Source: Polaribacter pacificus (GTDB taxonomy: Bacteria; Bacteroidota; Bacteroidia; Flavobacteriales; Flavobacteriaceae). From it: DNA of 64,000 nt. The notes beneath the pieces were generated by a model. That model was not told the DNA's origin, searched no databases, and saw only the letters and a program-made list of their open reading frames with translations. The DNA lies in assembly GCF_038024035.1 (NCBI RefSeq), contig NZ_CP150664.1, forward strand, positions 62,001 to 126,000, given 5' to 3'. Of this stretch, positions 51,557 through 60,075 are shown piece by piece. Both the position numbers and the translations under genes were made by a program. How positions within the stretch are numbered: position 1 is the first letter of the stretch; every line of letters begins with the position of its first letter.

Positions 51557-52858
51557 TTAATTACCGGTTTTAAAGTCAACTAAAAAAGGTTTTAAAGGGA
51601 TCTCATCTTCTGTTCGATACCCATTTTCAAGTAAGATTTGATAGCGTTTATTGGCTTCTAGTCTAATCTTGTAGGTAACAGAACCTCCATCTTCAGCAAA
51701 ATCAATAGCAATTAATTTAGGGAAGTGCTCTTTGCCCAAATCACCAAAGCCAGTAGATTTTATTGCATTGTCCATTTTTTTTGAAAACAATAGTGTGATT
51801 TCTGTTGTGTTAGCAGGTACATTCTGACTTCCATTTTTAAATTGTTTGATTGCGATGACCTTTGGTCTACTCGTTTCAAATTTTTGATATAAAGTCTCAA
51901 TAGGGCTTGATAGATAACCAGAATTGTCGACAAAGTTTTCAATTTGAGTTTCATTGCTATAATCCAATTCTATCATGTTTTTGATTGATAAAGCCTTGTT
52001 GTCTGATTTGTTGTAGTTAGATTCTGCAATTTTATAACCCATAAAGTAAATTAAATCTCTGGTGTTAAACTGGTTGTTTTGATTCCACATCCAATCACCC
52101 ATTTTTCGAATATTAAAGACTTCTTTCTCAAAAGCAATTTTAAGTCTTTCTTCGTTTTCTAAGCCAAAATTATAATAATCAAAAGGTGCATTTTTGTGAG
52201 TCACTTTTGCTGCTATAAAATCAGCAATTCCTTCAAATAAACTCTGAGACAGTATGTTGTTTAAACTTTCATTTTGCTGTGTGTGTATATACTCATGAAT
52301 GTTTAAAAAGTCTAAATATGAGGTTGGATTTATTGTGAAGTATTTTTTTACATGACTTAAGTTTTCAGGAAACTCGGTAGTAACGACGTTATTTGTCCCG
52401 AGTGCAAACTCTGAGCCTATCAAAGCCATATCATCAAAGCCTGTGCCTGGAGATCTAAACACACCCATGGTATAGTAAATGGTAGCTGGTTTTAAAGAAG
52501 GGTACAGTTCTTTGAGCTCTTGAAGTCCTTTTCTAATTTTAGCATTATAAAGTTTTGTTTTTAAGGTGCTTTTCCGAATTGATTTCCAGAATTTAGGGTA
52601 TGATTTCATAGCCTCTATATATTCATTAGCCGTGTAGTTTCTTGCTTCAATCATGCCTTTTTGACCTTTTGAAGCTTTGCTTAAAAATGACTCATTAAGA
52701 TATTTTAATTGCAGTACAGTGTCTTTGGTCTTGTTTATTTGATCAAAAGCAATCCAAAAATTAGTAATATCTTCATCTACAAATACCTGATTCACTGCAG
52801 GCTTTTTTTGGCAGTTGATACAAAGTAAAATTGCTATAAAAAAAGTTAGTTTTTTCAT
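51557..52858 (-). CDS. HExxH metallopeptidase-like lipoprotein
   Basis: A 433-aa predicted lipoprotein (MKKLTFFIAILLCINC, Cys16). The central domain has HEYIHTQQ (His188, Glu189, His192) followed 17 residues later by Glu209 in FEGIADF, the HExxH...E arrangement of gluzincin zinc peptidases. It resembles GldB/DUF2268-type proteins in its N-terminal helices. The C-terminal roughly 100 residues (from RPKVIAIKQ) form an Ig-like, Big_5-type domain (VPANTTEITLLFSKKMD). It is probably anchored in the envelope and digests peptides; no substrate is known. The ATG at 52858 gives the clean lipoprotein signal. Monocistronic. Confidence 0.75.
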   Translation of the reverse strand: MKKLTFFIAILLCINCQKKPAVNQVFVDEDITNFWIAFDQINKTKDTVLQLKYLNESFLSKASKGQKGMIEARNYTANEYIEAMKSYPKFWKSIRKSTLKTKLYNAKIRKGLQELKELYPSLKPATIYYTMGVFRSPGTGFDDMALIGSEFALGTNNVVTTEFPENLSHVKKYFTINPTSYLDFLNIHEYIHTQQNESLNNILSQSLFEGIADFIAAKVTHKNAPFDYYNFGLENEERLKIAFEKEVFNIRKMGDWMWNQNNQFNTRDLIYFMGYKIAESNYNKSDNKALSIKNMIELDYSNETQIENFVDNSGYLSSPIETLYQKFETSRPKVIAIKQFKNGSQNVPANTTEITLLFSKKMDNAIKSTGFGDLGKEHFPKLIAIDFAEDGGSVTYKIRLEANKRYQILLENGYRTEDEIPLKPFLVDFKTGN

Positions 52859-52934
52859 GAGAAACAAAGTTTAGTTGGTTGGTCTTTCTAGAAAGACATT
52901 TCTCAAGCTCTTTTGTGACAGTTTATAAAACAAA

Positions 52935-52962
52935 AAAACTCGTTGCTTTTGCAACGAGTTTT
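52935..52962 (-). terminator. Terminator after ndk
   Basis: The stem AAAACTCGTTGC/GCAACGAGTTTT around TTTT is followed by a T-run on the - strand, 36 bp after the ndk stop. Confidence 0.85.
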
Positions 52963-52997
52963 ATATAGTTAAGTGTTTTTGTTTAGATCAATAAACC

Positions 52998-53417
52998 TTA
53001 AAACAATTCTCTTCCAGAAAAATGAAAAGCAGCTTCAATAGCAGCATTTTCATCAGAATCAGAACCGTGTACTGCATTTTCTCCAATAGAAGTAGCATAT
53101 AGTTTTCTGATAGTTCCTTCAGCAGCTTCAGCAGGATTGGTTGCACCAATCAAAGCTCTAAAGTCTTCAACAGCATTGTCTTTTTCTAGAACGGCAGCAA
53201 CAATTGCTCCACGAGTCATAAATTCTACCAATTCACCAAAGAATGGACGCTCACTGTGAACTCCGTAAAAAGATTCTGCATCTCTTTTAGTCATTTGGGT
53301 TAATTTCATTGCTACTATTCTAAATCCTGCAGCATTAATTTTTTCTAAGATAGCTCCGATGTGTCCGTTTTCAACGCCATCAGGCTTGATCATTGTAAAT
53401 GTTCTGTTTGTTGCCAT
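52998..53417 (-). CDS. ndk: Nucleoside diphosphate kinase
   Basis: A 139-aa NDK that transfers the gamma-phosphate between nucleoside di- and triphosphates. The phospho-histidine is His117 in ENAVHGSDS, and TFTMIKPDG at the start binds ATP with its lysine. Length is normal for the bacterial form. Its promoter fits the consensus well, and a strong terminator follows. It is monocistronic. Confidence 0.97.
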   Translation of the reverse strand: MATNRTFTMIKPDGVENGHIGAILEKINAAGFRIVAMKLTQMTKRDAESFYGVHSERPFFGELVEFMTRGAIVAAVLEKDNAVEDFRALIGATNPAEAAEGTIRKLYATSIGENAVHGSDSDENAAIEAAFHFSGRELF

Positions 53418-53440
53418 TTCTTGTTTTAAAAAATTTTTTG

Positions 53441-53470
53441 CAAAAATACAGCTTTTAATGTTAACAGCAA
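53441..53470 (-). promoter_or_regulatory. Promoter of ndk
   Basis: On the - strand TTG (53470-53468), a 19-bp spacer and TATTTTTG (53448-53441) match TTG-N17-23-TAnnTTTG. The box ends 23 bp before the ATG at 53417. Confidence 0.65.
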
Positions 53471-53471
53471 G

Positions 53472-54488
53472 TTAATTGTAAACTTGCGTATATTCTTGGA
53501 GCAAAACATTGTTCTTTCCACGAATTTGGAAACGGACTTTCTTTTGATCAAAATCAAATTTTAACAAACCAAAACTTATTTCTGAAACTACAGTTCCAAG
53601 ACGATATGGATTGTATTCACCACTGTAAGAACTGTAGACGTGGGTTAGTCCACTTGAAGTAAAATCAACTAATGGGTAGCTCATACCTTCAATTGGAGTG
53701 AGTGAAAACTCAGAAATATGTCTATCGCCAGAGAGAACGATTATTCCTTTTGCATTCGAATTTTTAATAAGCTCTTTAAATTTATCTACCTCATGCGGGA
53801 AGTTTCCCCAAGATTCAAATCCATGGTGGTAAGAAAGTAATTGTACACTGCTTATAATAAGGTTAAAATCAGCTTTTGAATTTGTTAATTCTTCTTGGAG
53901 CCAAGCCCATTGTTTTTCTCCTAAAACAGTTCCCTTTCCATAGCTGTTTGGTTGGTATCTTTTACTTGAATTTACTGCTTTTGTTAATGATGTTCTAAAA
54001 TAACGCGTATCGAGTACAATTACTTTTACGTTTCCTTTTGGAGTAGTAAAAACTTGTGAATGATAAACACCTTCTCTTTTTCTACGAGGATCTTCTTTTG
54101 GGACTTTTATAAAATCTAAAAACAACTGCTGACTTTCTTTTTTTACTGAAAATTCTTCACCTCCATCATTTAATCCATAATCATGGTCATCCCAGGTTCC
54201 TAATACGGTTACAGAGTTTGCAAACTCTTTGTAGTCTTTCTGTTGCCATTGTTGTTGGTAATCCTTCTCAAGTTTAGCCATGTCATCAGTGTCGGCATAC
54301 ACTACATCACCACCCCAAACCCAAACCGCAGGTTTATTTTTTGCGATTTCTTTCCATAGAACATTTTCCAAGGTTTGTTTGTTGCAAGATCCAAAGGATA
54401 GAATAAAGTCTTCTTGTTGCTGTTGTTGTCCCCAAAAGTTTTGAAAAACAAAGAATACAACGATGAATAGAGAGTGTTTTTGTGACAT
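53472..54488 (-). CDS. PhoD-like alkaline phosphatase / phosphodiesterase
   Basis: A 338-aa secreted metallophosphoesterase of the alkaline phosphatase D family, with signal peptide (about 1-20, ending FWGQ). The ligand motifs are FGSCNKQ, WGGDVVYAD, TWDDHDYGLND and SGDRHISEF, which would bind the Fe/Ca or related metal centre. PhoD enzymes cleave phosphomono- and diesters outside the cytoplasm. A TACATTTG box at 54509-54516 is the likely promoter. No Pho-box was seen. It is monocistronic and diverges from the DHH gene. Confidence 0.9.
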   Translation of the reverse strand: MSQKHSLFIVVFFVFQNFWGQQQQQEDFILSFGSCNKQTLENVLWKEIAKNKPAVWVWGGDVVYADTDDMAKLEKDYQQQWQQKDYKEFANSVTVLGTWDDHDYGLNDGGEEFSVKKESQQLFLDFIKVPKEDPRRKREGVYHSQVFTTPKGNVKVIVLDTRYFRTSLTKAVNSSKRYQPNSYGKGTVLGEKQWAWLQEELTNSKADFNLIISSVQLLSYHHGFESWGNFPHEVDKFKELIKNSNAKGIIVLSGDRHISEFSLTPIEGMSYPLVDFTSSGLTHVYSSYSGEYNPYRLGTVVSEISFGLLKFDFDQKKVRFQIRGKNNVLLQEYTQVYN

Positions 54489-54508
54489 GATTTTGCGTTT
54501 TAGATAGA

Positions 54509-54516
54509 CAAATGTA
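54509..54516 (-). promoter_or_regulatory. -7 box of the PhoD-like gene
   Basis: TACATTTG on the - strand, exact TAnnTTTG, 20 bp before the ATG at 54488. Confidence 0.4.
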
Positions 54517-54549
54517 TTAATAATTTATGAGTAGGTATATTATTAAATT

Positions 54550-54557
54550 GTATATTC
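54550..54557 (+). promoter_or_regulatory. Candidate -7 box of the DHH phosphoesterase gene
   Basis: TATATTCG (one mismatch to TAnnTTTG), only 7 bp before the ATG at 54565, suggesting a very short or absent leader. Confidence 0.3.
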
Positions 54558-54564
54558 GCAGCGT

Positions 54565-55596
54565 ATGAAAAAAGTAGAATTACAGAAATTAAAACTGTTT
54601 TTATCAACTGCCCGAAACATCGTGATAGTACCACATAGGAACCCAGATGGGGATGCTATGGGGTCTACTTTGGGACTTTGTAAGTACCTTCAGAAAAAAG
54701 GTCATACAGCCACAGTGGTTTCGCCAAATGAATATCCAGATTTTTTAAAATGGTTACCCAATTCTAAAGATGTGTTGTTGTTTGATAAACAAAACAAACA
54801 AGCTAAAAGAGCAATCAATTCTTCTGATATTATCTTTTTGTTAGATTTTAATGCTTTACATAGAGTGGGTAATGATATGGAGCAGGCTCTAGAGGAGTAT
54901 CCAAATGATTTTGTAATGATTGATCATCATCAACAGCCAGATAGCATTGCTCGTTATCTGTATTCAGATACCTCAATTTGTTCTACAGCTCAAATGGTCT
55001 ATCACTTTTTAGAGTTGCTTGATGATGTACCTATGATAGATGCAGATATTGCTACCTGTCTATATACAGGAATCATGACGGATACAGGGTCTTTTAGATT
55101 TCGATCAACAACCAGTACCACGCATAGAATCATTGCTGATTTAATAGAAAAAGGTGCTGAAAATGATAAAATTCACAGCCAAGTATACGATGCAAATTCA
55201 TACAATAGGTTATTATTACTAGGACAAGCTTTAACCAATTTAAAAGCGTTGCCAGAATATAAAACTGCATATATCACGCTCTCTGAAGATGAAAAAAATG
55301 CCTATGGCTACCAAAAAGGTGATACAGAAGGTGTTGTTAATTATGCGCTTTCTTTAAAAGGTATTAATTTTGCTGCAATTTTTATTGAAGATAAAGAGCA
55401 GCAAATTATTAAAATATCTTTTCGATCAAAAGGTAGTTTTTCTGTAAATCAATTTGCGAGAAATTATTTTGAAGGTGGTGGTCATGACAATGCTGCTGGA
55501 GGAAAATCAGATAAAAACTTAGAAGAGACTGTTGCTTATTTTGTTTCATTATTACCAGAATACAAAGAGCAGCTAGAAACTTCATACACAGAGTAA
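54565..55596 (+). CDS. DHH family phosphoesterase (NrnA-like oligoribonuclease/pAp phosphatase)
   Basis: A 343-aa DHH-DHHA1 protein. The DHH domain has HRNPDGDAMGST, LLDFNAL, IDHHQQPD (the DHH motif), and GIMTDTGSFRF; the DHHA1 domain ends with the glycine-rich substrate-binding GGGHDNAAGG. NrnA-type enzymes degrade 2-5-nt RNA to mononucleotides and dephosphorylate pAp to AMP using Mn2+. It is cytoplasmic. The FKBP gene follows after 46 bp on the same strand and may be co-transcribed. Confidence 0.92.
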   Translation: MKKVELQKLKLFLSTARNIVIVPHRNPDGDAMGSTLGLCKYLQKKGHTATVVSPNEYPDFLKWLPNSKDVLLFDKQNKQAKRAINSSDIIFLLDFNALHRVGNDMEQALEEYPNDFVMIDHHQQPDSIARYLYSDTSICSTAQMVYHFLELLDDVPMIDADIATCLYTGIMTDTGSFRFRSTTSTTHRIIADLIEKGAENDKIHSQVYDANSYNRLLLLGQALTNLKALPEYKTAYITLSEDEKNAYGYQKGDTEGVVNYALSLKGINFAAIFIEDKEQQIIKISFRSKGSFSVNQFARNYFEGGGHDNAAGGKSDKNLEETVAYFVSLLPEYKEQLETSYTE

Positions 55597-55642
55597 ATAG
55601 TAATTAATTAAGAAATAGTATATCAAAAACACCAAAATCAAC

Positions 55643-56365
55643 ATGAAAGTATTAAAAAATTTAGTGATAGTTCTTGCAGCTTCGAGCATTGTGTCTTGTA
55701 GCAATCCAGTTGCCAATAAAAAATCTTTAGAAACAAGTATTGATTCTGTTAGTTATGCTTTAGGATTAGATATGGCTAATAAGTTTAGAGCAAATTTACC
55801 TGAAGTTAATAGTGCAGTTTTTATGCAAGGGTATTTAAATGGAATGGATTCTCTTAATTTATTGATTAAAAATGATGATGTATTGCCAGTGATTCAAAAC
55901 TATTTGCAAAAACAACAAGCTAAGCAAATGGAAGAGCAGCAAAAAACAGCTCTTGAGGCAGCAGAAAAAGAATTTGGACATTTTAAGAAAGCTGGAGAAG
56001 AGTTCTTAGCTGAAAATAAAAAGAAAGATGGAGTAATCACTACAGAAAGTGGTTTGCAATACGAAATACTAAAGGCAGGTAAAGGAGAGAAGCCTTCTGC
56101 AACATCTATGGTTAAAATTCACTATCATGGAACTCTAATTGACGGTACTGTTTTTGAAAGTTCTGTAGAGAAGAATGCTCCAATAGAAATGAGAGTAAAT
56201 CAATTTATTCAAGGATGGATTGAAGGTTTGCAACTAATGCCAGTTGGGGCTAAATATAGATTCTATATTCCTCAAGAGTTGGCATATGGAGCATTCCCAA
56301 GACCTGGAGTAATTAAGCCTTTTATGGCTTTGGTTTTTGAAGTAGAATTATTAGATATCAAATAA
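55643..56365 (+). CDS. FKBP-type peptidyl-prolyl cis-trans isomerase, lipoprotein
   Basis: A 240-aa lipoprotein (signal ends SSIVSC, Cys19). An N-terminal helical dimerisation domain (about 30-125; DSVSYALGLDMANKF) precedes a C-terminal FKBP domain (about 135-240; VKIHYHGTLIDGTVFESS, GWIEGLQLMPVGAKYRFYIP, LAYG). The layout matches FkpA/Mip, periplasmic folding catalysts, and GldI-like proteins of flavobacteria needed for gliding. It is probably in the envelope. The next gene, another PPIase, starts 1 bp after the stop. Confidence 0.92.
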   Translation: MKVLKNLVIVLAASSIVSCSNPVANKKSLETSIDSVSYALGLDMANKFRANLPEVNSAVFMQGYLNGMDSLNLLIKNDDVLPVIQNYLQKQQAKQMEEQQKTALEAAEKEFGHFKKAGEEFLAENKKKDGVITTESGLQYEILKAGKGEKPSATSMVKIHYHGTLIDGTVFESSVEKNAPIEMRVNQFIQGWIEGLQLMPVGAKYRFYIPQELAYGAFPRPGVIKPFMALVFEVELLDIK

Positions 56366-56366
56366 A

Positions 56367-57452
56367 ATGAAGAGAATAACATTTTTTTTATGTTTTGCAT
56401 TGGTTGTACTTGCAGCCTGTAAGCCTTCAAAATATCCAGACCTAGAGGATGGACTCTATGCAGATATTGAGACAGATAAGGGTTTTATCTTGGTTCAATT
56501 ACATGAAGAGAAAACTCCTTTGACTGTCGCTAATTTTGTAACCTTAGCAGAAGGGACTAATGCTTATGTTAGCGATTCTTTAAAAGGGAAAAAGTTTTTT
56601 GAAGGGATTAAGTTTCATCGAGTTATTAATGATTTTATGATACAAGGAGGAGATCCTTCTGCTTCTGGTACAGGTGGTCCTGGTTATCGATTTGAGGATG
56701 AGTTTCCTAAAGATTCTTTGGGTGAACTAATATACAAGCACGATACTGCAGGGGTTCTATCTATGGCCAATTCTGGTCCTCGAACTGGATCTAATGGAAG
56801 TCAGTTTTTTATCACACACAAACCAACACCTTGGTTAGATGGAAAACATACTGTTTTTGGCTTGGTTAAAGAAGGTCAAGGGGTCGTTGATTCGATCGCT
56901 AAAGATGATTTAATTAAAGAGGTTACTATTATAAGAGTTGGGTCTAAAGCAAAAAAGTTTGATGCAGAAAAGGTCTTTGAAATAGAAATACAAAAATCAG
57001 AAAAAATAAAGAAAGAAAGACTTAAGAATAAAGCTGCCGAAGAGAAAAAAAGATATGAAACCTATCTAAAAGATAGGGCTGCTTTTTATGAAGAGAAAGG
57101 CTATGCAAAAGCTAAAATATATCCTTCTGGCTTGCGTGTTTTAACTTTAGATAAAGGTGAAAAAGGAGCAAAAATAGTTTCTGATAAGGCTGCAACCTTG
57201 CATTATACCTTGTATTTTGCTGACGGAAAATTATTTCAATCAACCAGAGAGACCAATACTCCATTTGTATGTACTATTGATCAACAGCCGATGATTGACG
57301 GATTTGTAGAAGGAGTACTCGGTTTGGGAGAAGGAGCTAAGGTGCGTTTATTTATTCCGTATAATTTAGCTTGGGGAGAAAAAGGAAATCCAAGTTTTCC
57401 TCCAAAAACAGATGTAGTTTTTGATATAGAAATATTAAAAATAGACAAGTAA
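56367..57452 (+). CDS. Dual-domain peptidyl-prolyl isomerase lipoprotein (cyclophilin-FKBP fusion)
   Basis: A 361-aa lipoprotein (LVVLAAC, Cys18). The N-terminal cyclophilin domain (about 30-190) has FHRVINDFMIQGGDP (catalytic Arg), SMANSGPRTGSNGSQFFI and LDGKHTVFG. A charged coiled linker (about 195-240) follows. The C-terminal FKBP domain (about 245-361) has ATLHYTLYFADGKLFQSTRE, MIDGFVEGVLGLGEGAKVRLFIPYNLAWG and VVFDIEIL. Both PPIase families are thus in one chain, a rare arrangement known as dual-family immunophilins. It is translationally coupled to the FKBP lipoprotein, suggesting a periplasmic folding operon with the following PAP2 gene 4 bp downstream. Confidence 0.9.
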   Translation: MKRITFFLCFALVVLAACKPSKYPDLEDGLYADIETDKGFILVQLHEEKTPLTVANFVTLAEGTNAYVSDSLKGKKFFEGIKFHRVINDFMIQGGDPSASGTGGPGYRFEDEFPKDSLGELIYKHDTAGVLSMANSGPRTGSNGSQFFITHKPTPWLDGKHTVFGLVKEGQGVVDSIAKDDLIKEVTIIRVGSKAKKFDAEKVFEIEIQKSEKIKKERLKNKAAEEKKRYETYLKDRAAFYEEKGYAKAKIYPSGLRVLTLDKGEKGAKIVSDKAATLHYTLYFADGKLFQSTRETNTPFVCTIDQQPMIDGFVEGVLGLGEGAKVRLFIPYNLAWGEKGNPSFPPKTDVVFDIEILKIDK

Positions 57453-57456
57453 TACT

Positions 57457-58017
57457 ATGTTTGAAAAATTAATACAGCTTGATAAAGAGCTTTTAATTTA
57501 TTTAAATAATTTAGGAAGCGAGCGATGGGATTCATTCTGGTTGGTGATCACCAATCAGTTCTACTGGATCCCATTATTTGCTTTTGTTATCTTTTTACTT
57601 TTTAGAGAGTTTGCTTGGAAAAAAGGACTGTTCTTAGTCCTATTTATCTTTGCAATGGCCGCTTTTTCTGATCAGTTTACTAATTTCATTCGAGGAGTGT
57701 TTGAGCGCTTGAGACCCAATAATGATCCTGCAATAAACGAGATGCTAAGAACTTTAATTACACCACAAAGTTTTAGTTTTACTTCTGGTCACGCAACCAC
57801 TTCTACAGCATTTGCAGTTTTTGTTTTTTTACTTTTAAAGAAACGTATTCCTCTTATCAAATGGGTTTTTGTTTTCCCAGTTTTCTTTGCATATAGTCGC
57901 TTGTATTTAGGCGTGCATTTTCCTATAGACATTTTTACGGGCGCTTGTGTAGGAACCTGTATAGGCTTTGCTTTTTACAAGCTTCAAGCATTTCTTGTTT
58001 CTAAGTTATTCGCTTAA
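57457..58017 (+). CDS. PAP2 family membrane phosphatase
   Basis: A 186-aa protein with five or six TMs and the three-part phosphatidic-acid phosphatase signature: the first part is degenerate around FERLRPNND, then SFTSGHATTS, then SRLYLGVHFPIDIFTG (catalytic His and Arg, nucleophile His). Related enzymes dephosphorylate undecaprenyl pyrophosphate, phosphatidate or lipid A. It is the last gene of the PPIase unit. Its 3' end overlaps the convergent sulfatase gene by 12 bp. Confidence 0.9.
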   Translation: MFEKLIQLDKELLIYLNNLGSERWDSFWLVITNQFYWIPLFAFVIFLLFREFAWKKGLFLVLFIFAMAAFSDQFTNFIRGVFERLRPNNDPAINEMLRTLITPQSFSFTSGHATTSTAFAVFVFLLLKKRIPLIKWVFVFPVFFAYSRLYLGVHFPIDIFTGACVGTCIGFAFYKLQAFLVSKLFA

Positions 58018-60009
58018 TTTTTTATTGTTGTAATACAAGTATTTTGTAGCATTGTAATAGCCTTTTACCAAGCTGTCTAGCTGTTTGCTAATTACAGGGA
58101 ATTGATTTTTAATATCAACCAATTCTCCAGAATTGATGCTGTACAAATTTGTGTTTTTGGAATTTGTGGCGTAGGTGTAGTAGAAATCATCTTTTAAAAC
58201 TGCTACAGCTGGTTCACCATTTATAGTCTTATATAAAAAAGCAAAACTTTTATCTGCGTCTGTGTTTAACGCATCATTACCTAAAGTGTAATTGGTGTAA
58301 TTAATATTTGCTAGACTTGCTGCTGTAGGCATTAAATCAACCAATTTTGCGTAATGATTATGGGTTTTAGGGCTAATAAATTTTGGTGCATTGATAAAAA
58401 AGGGCACATGGTGTACTTGAGTCTCTAGATCAAATTCTTTTTTTTCTAAAAAATCTACAGGGTTCATTGCAGTATTATGATCGCCAAAAAACAAGAAAAT
58501 TGTGTTGTCGTAATAGCCAGATTTTTTAGCTCTTTTTAAAAATTCATCCACATTAAAATCAAGGTATCTTATGGCGTTTAATTGTGCTACAGATTTAAAT
58601 CCAGACTTTTCAAGTAGTTCTAAGCTAACATCAGACTCAGCTAAAGGTTTATAACTCTCTTTTTGTTCTGGGACCGTAAAAGGCATGTGGTTGGTGGCTG
58701 TTTGTATATAAGCGATAAATGGTTTGTTTTGTCTGTTGAGTTCAGCTAATTTCTTGTCAGATTGTTTAAACAGTTCATAATCATCTATTCCCCAGACATC
58801 TGCTCTGTTTTCATCAGCATAACTTCCTTCTTCAAAAATTTGTAAATCATTTACATTTGATTGGAAGACCCCTCTAATATTAGCCCAATTTGCTGATCCA
58901 CCTAGAAAGTAAAGCTTTTCATAGCCTTTAAATTGATCAAAGACAATCCGTTGATCAATAACCATTGGGTTTCGAGAAGCAGTGCTAATATTGTCTATAT
59001 CTGGAAGCCCTGTAATACTTGCAAAAACGCTTCCTGCTGTACCGGCCTTATGTACGTAAAAATTGGTAAAAAGAGCACTTTGTTTGGCAATACTATCCAT
59101 TTTTGGAGTCGTACTTATTGGATTTCCAAAATAACTCATGGGTGCTACGCCAACAGACTCTAGCATAACGATTACAACATTGGGTTTGTTTTTTATAGAG
59201 TCGTTTGCTGTGTGTGGTTTTTCAAAAGAAAAGACATCTTTAGAAAGCCCTAGATAATTAGCAATTGTTGGGTAGTACTTCTTTGTTTCTTCTAGGTTAA
59301 AACCAGAGTTTCTAAAGGCAAAACTATCGTAAAAATACAGTACAGGATTTAAAGCAAATTGGTTTACAGCTTGATTTTTTGAAAAGAATGATTGACTCCA
59401 TCGCAAAGGATAGTGTGTAAAGCTATTATAGATACCAAAGGCTAAAATTAGAAAAGGAATAACTATATAAAAAGCCTTCTTTTTTTTAGAAATTTGTCTG
59501 GTGTTTTTGTCTAGTTTGGTATAGATATAGCTATTGAAGCGATAAATTAAAAACACTAAGATTAGAAGTCCAAATAATCCTTTATACACTGGGTAACTCT
59601 CAATCAATACTTGCGTAGAGATCTTTAAATTGCTTAAAAAACGAAGTGAAGCTGCATCAAGGCGGATCCCTAAATACTCATAATAACCAAAATCAACTAA
59701 GTAAAAAATAGTTAATACAAGGTAGATTAGAGTAAGATAGATACTGCTAATTTTTTTGTAAATCTTGGCTTTAAAAAAGCGTTGATTAACAATGAAAAGG
59801 AGGATGGCAATTGGAAAAACAGCTAATACGGCAAGCTTTAAATCAAAACGAATTCCCAAAGAAAAAGCTTGACCAATTTCACGCTTAGAAACGCTGTCTA
59901 ATTGCGCAAAAAAACCATAGAAAATTCCTCTAAAAAGAAGGGCGTATAGAAATACAAAAAAGACATTTACAAATAGGTATTGTATATAATTTGGAATTTT
60001 TTGCTTCAT
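58006..60009 (-). CDS. LTA synthase-like membrane sulfatase family protein
   Basis: A 667-aa protein with five N-terminal TMs (about 10-205) and an extracytoplasmic sulfatase/alkaline-phosphatase-fold domain (about 275-600). VVIVMLESVG begins the domain with its metal-ligand Glu; the nucleophile is probably the Thr in KAGTAGS, as in LtaS, and FGDHNTAM carries the Asp-His metal pair. Gram-positive LtaS makes lipoteichoic acid, but Gram-negative relatives (OpgB- or EptA-like) transfer phosphoglycerol or phosphoethanolamine to glycans or lipid A; such a role is likelier here. Its stop lies inside the PAP2 gene (convergent). A TATCTTTG box upstream is at 60028-60035. Confidence 0.88.
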   Translation of the reverse strand: MKQKIPNYIQYLFVNVFFVFLYALLFRGIFYGFFAQLDSVSKREIGQAFSLGIRFDLKLAVLAVFPIAILLFIVNQRFFKAKIYKKISSIYLTLIYLVLTIFYLVDFGYYEYLGIRLDAASLRFLSNLKISTQVLIESYPVYKGLFGLLILVFLIYRFNSYIYTKLDKNTRQISKKKKAFYIVIPFLILAFGIYNSFTHYPLRWSQSFFSKNQAVNQFALNPVLYFYDSFAFRNSGFNLEETKKYYPTIANYLGLSKDVFSFEKPHTANDSIKNKPNVVIVMLESVGVAPMSYFGNPISTTPKMDSIAKQSALFTNFYVHKAGTAGSVFASITGLPDIDNISTASRNPMVIDQRIVFDQFKGYEKLYFLGGSANWANIRGVFQSNVNDLQIFEEGSYADENRADVWGIDDYELFKQSDKKLAELNRQNKPFIAYIQTATNHMPFTVPEQKESYKPLAESDVSLELLEKSGFKSVAQLNAIRYLDFNVDEFLKRAKKSGYYDNTIFLFFGDHNTAMNPVDFLEKKEFDLETQVHHVPFFINAPKFISPKTHNHYAKLVDLMPTAASLANINYTNYTLGNDALNTDADKSFAFLYKTINGEPAVAVLKDDFYYTYATNSKNTNLYSINSGELVDIKNQFPVISKQLDSLVKGYYNATKYLYYNNKKLSE

Positions 60010-60027
60010 AAATCAATAATAAAAAAG

Positions 60028-60035
60028 CAAAGATA
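60028..60035 (-). promoter_or_regulatory. Candidate -7 box of the LTA-synthase-like gene
   Basis: TATCTTTG on the - strand, exact TAnnTTTG, 18 bp before the ATG at 60009. The -33 element is unclear. Confidence 0.35.
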
Positions 60036-60075
60036 TTCAAATTTAAAGCCAATCTATTTTGATTGGACTAAAAAA

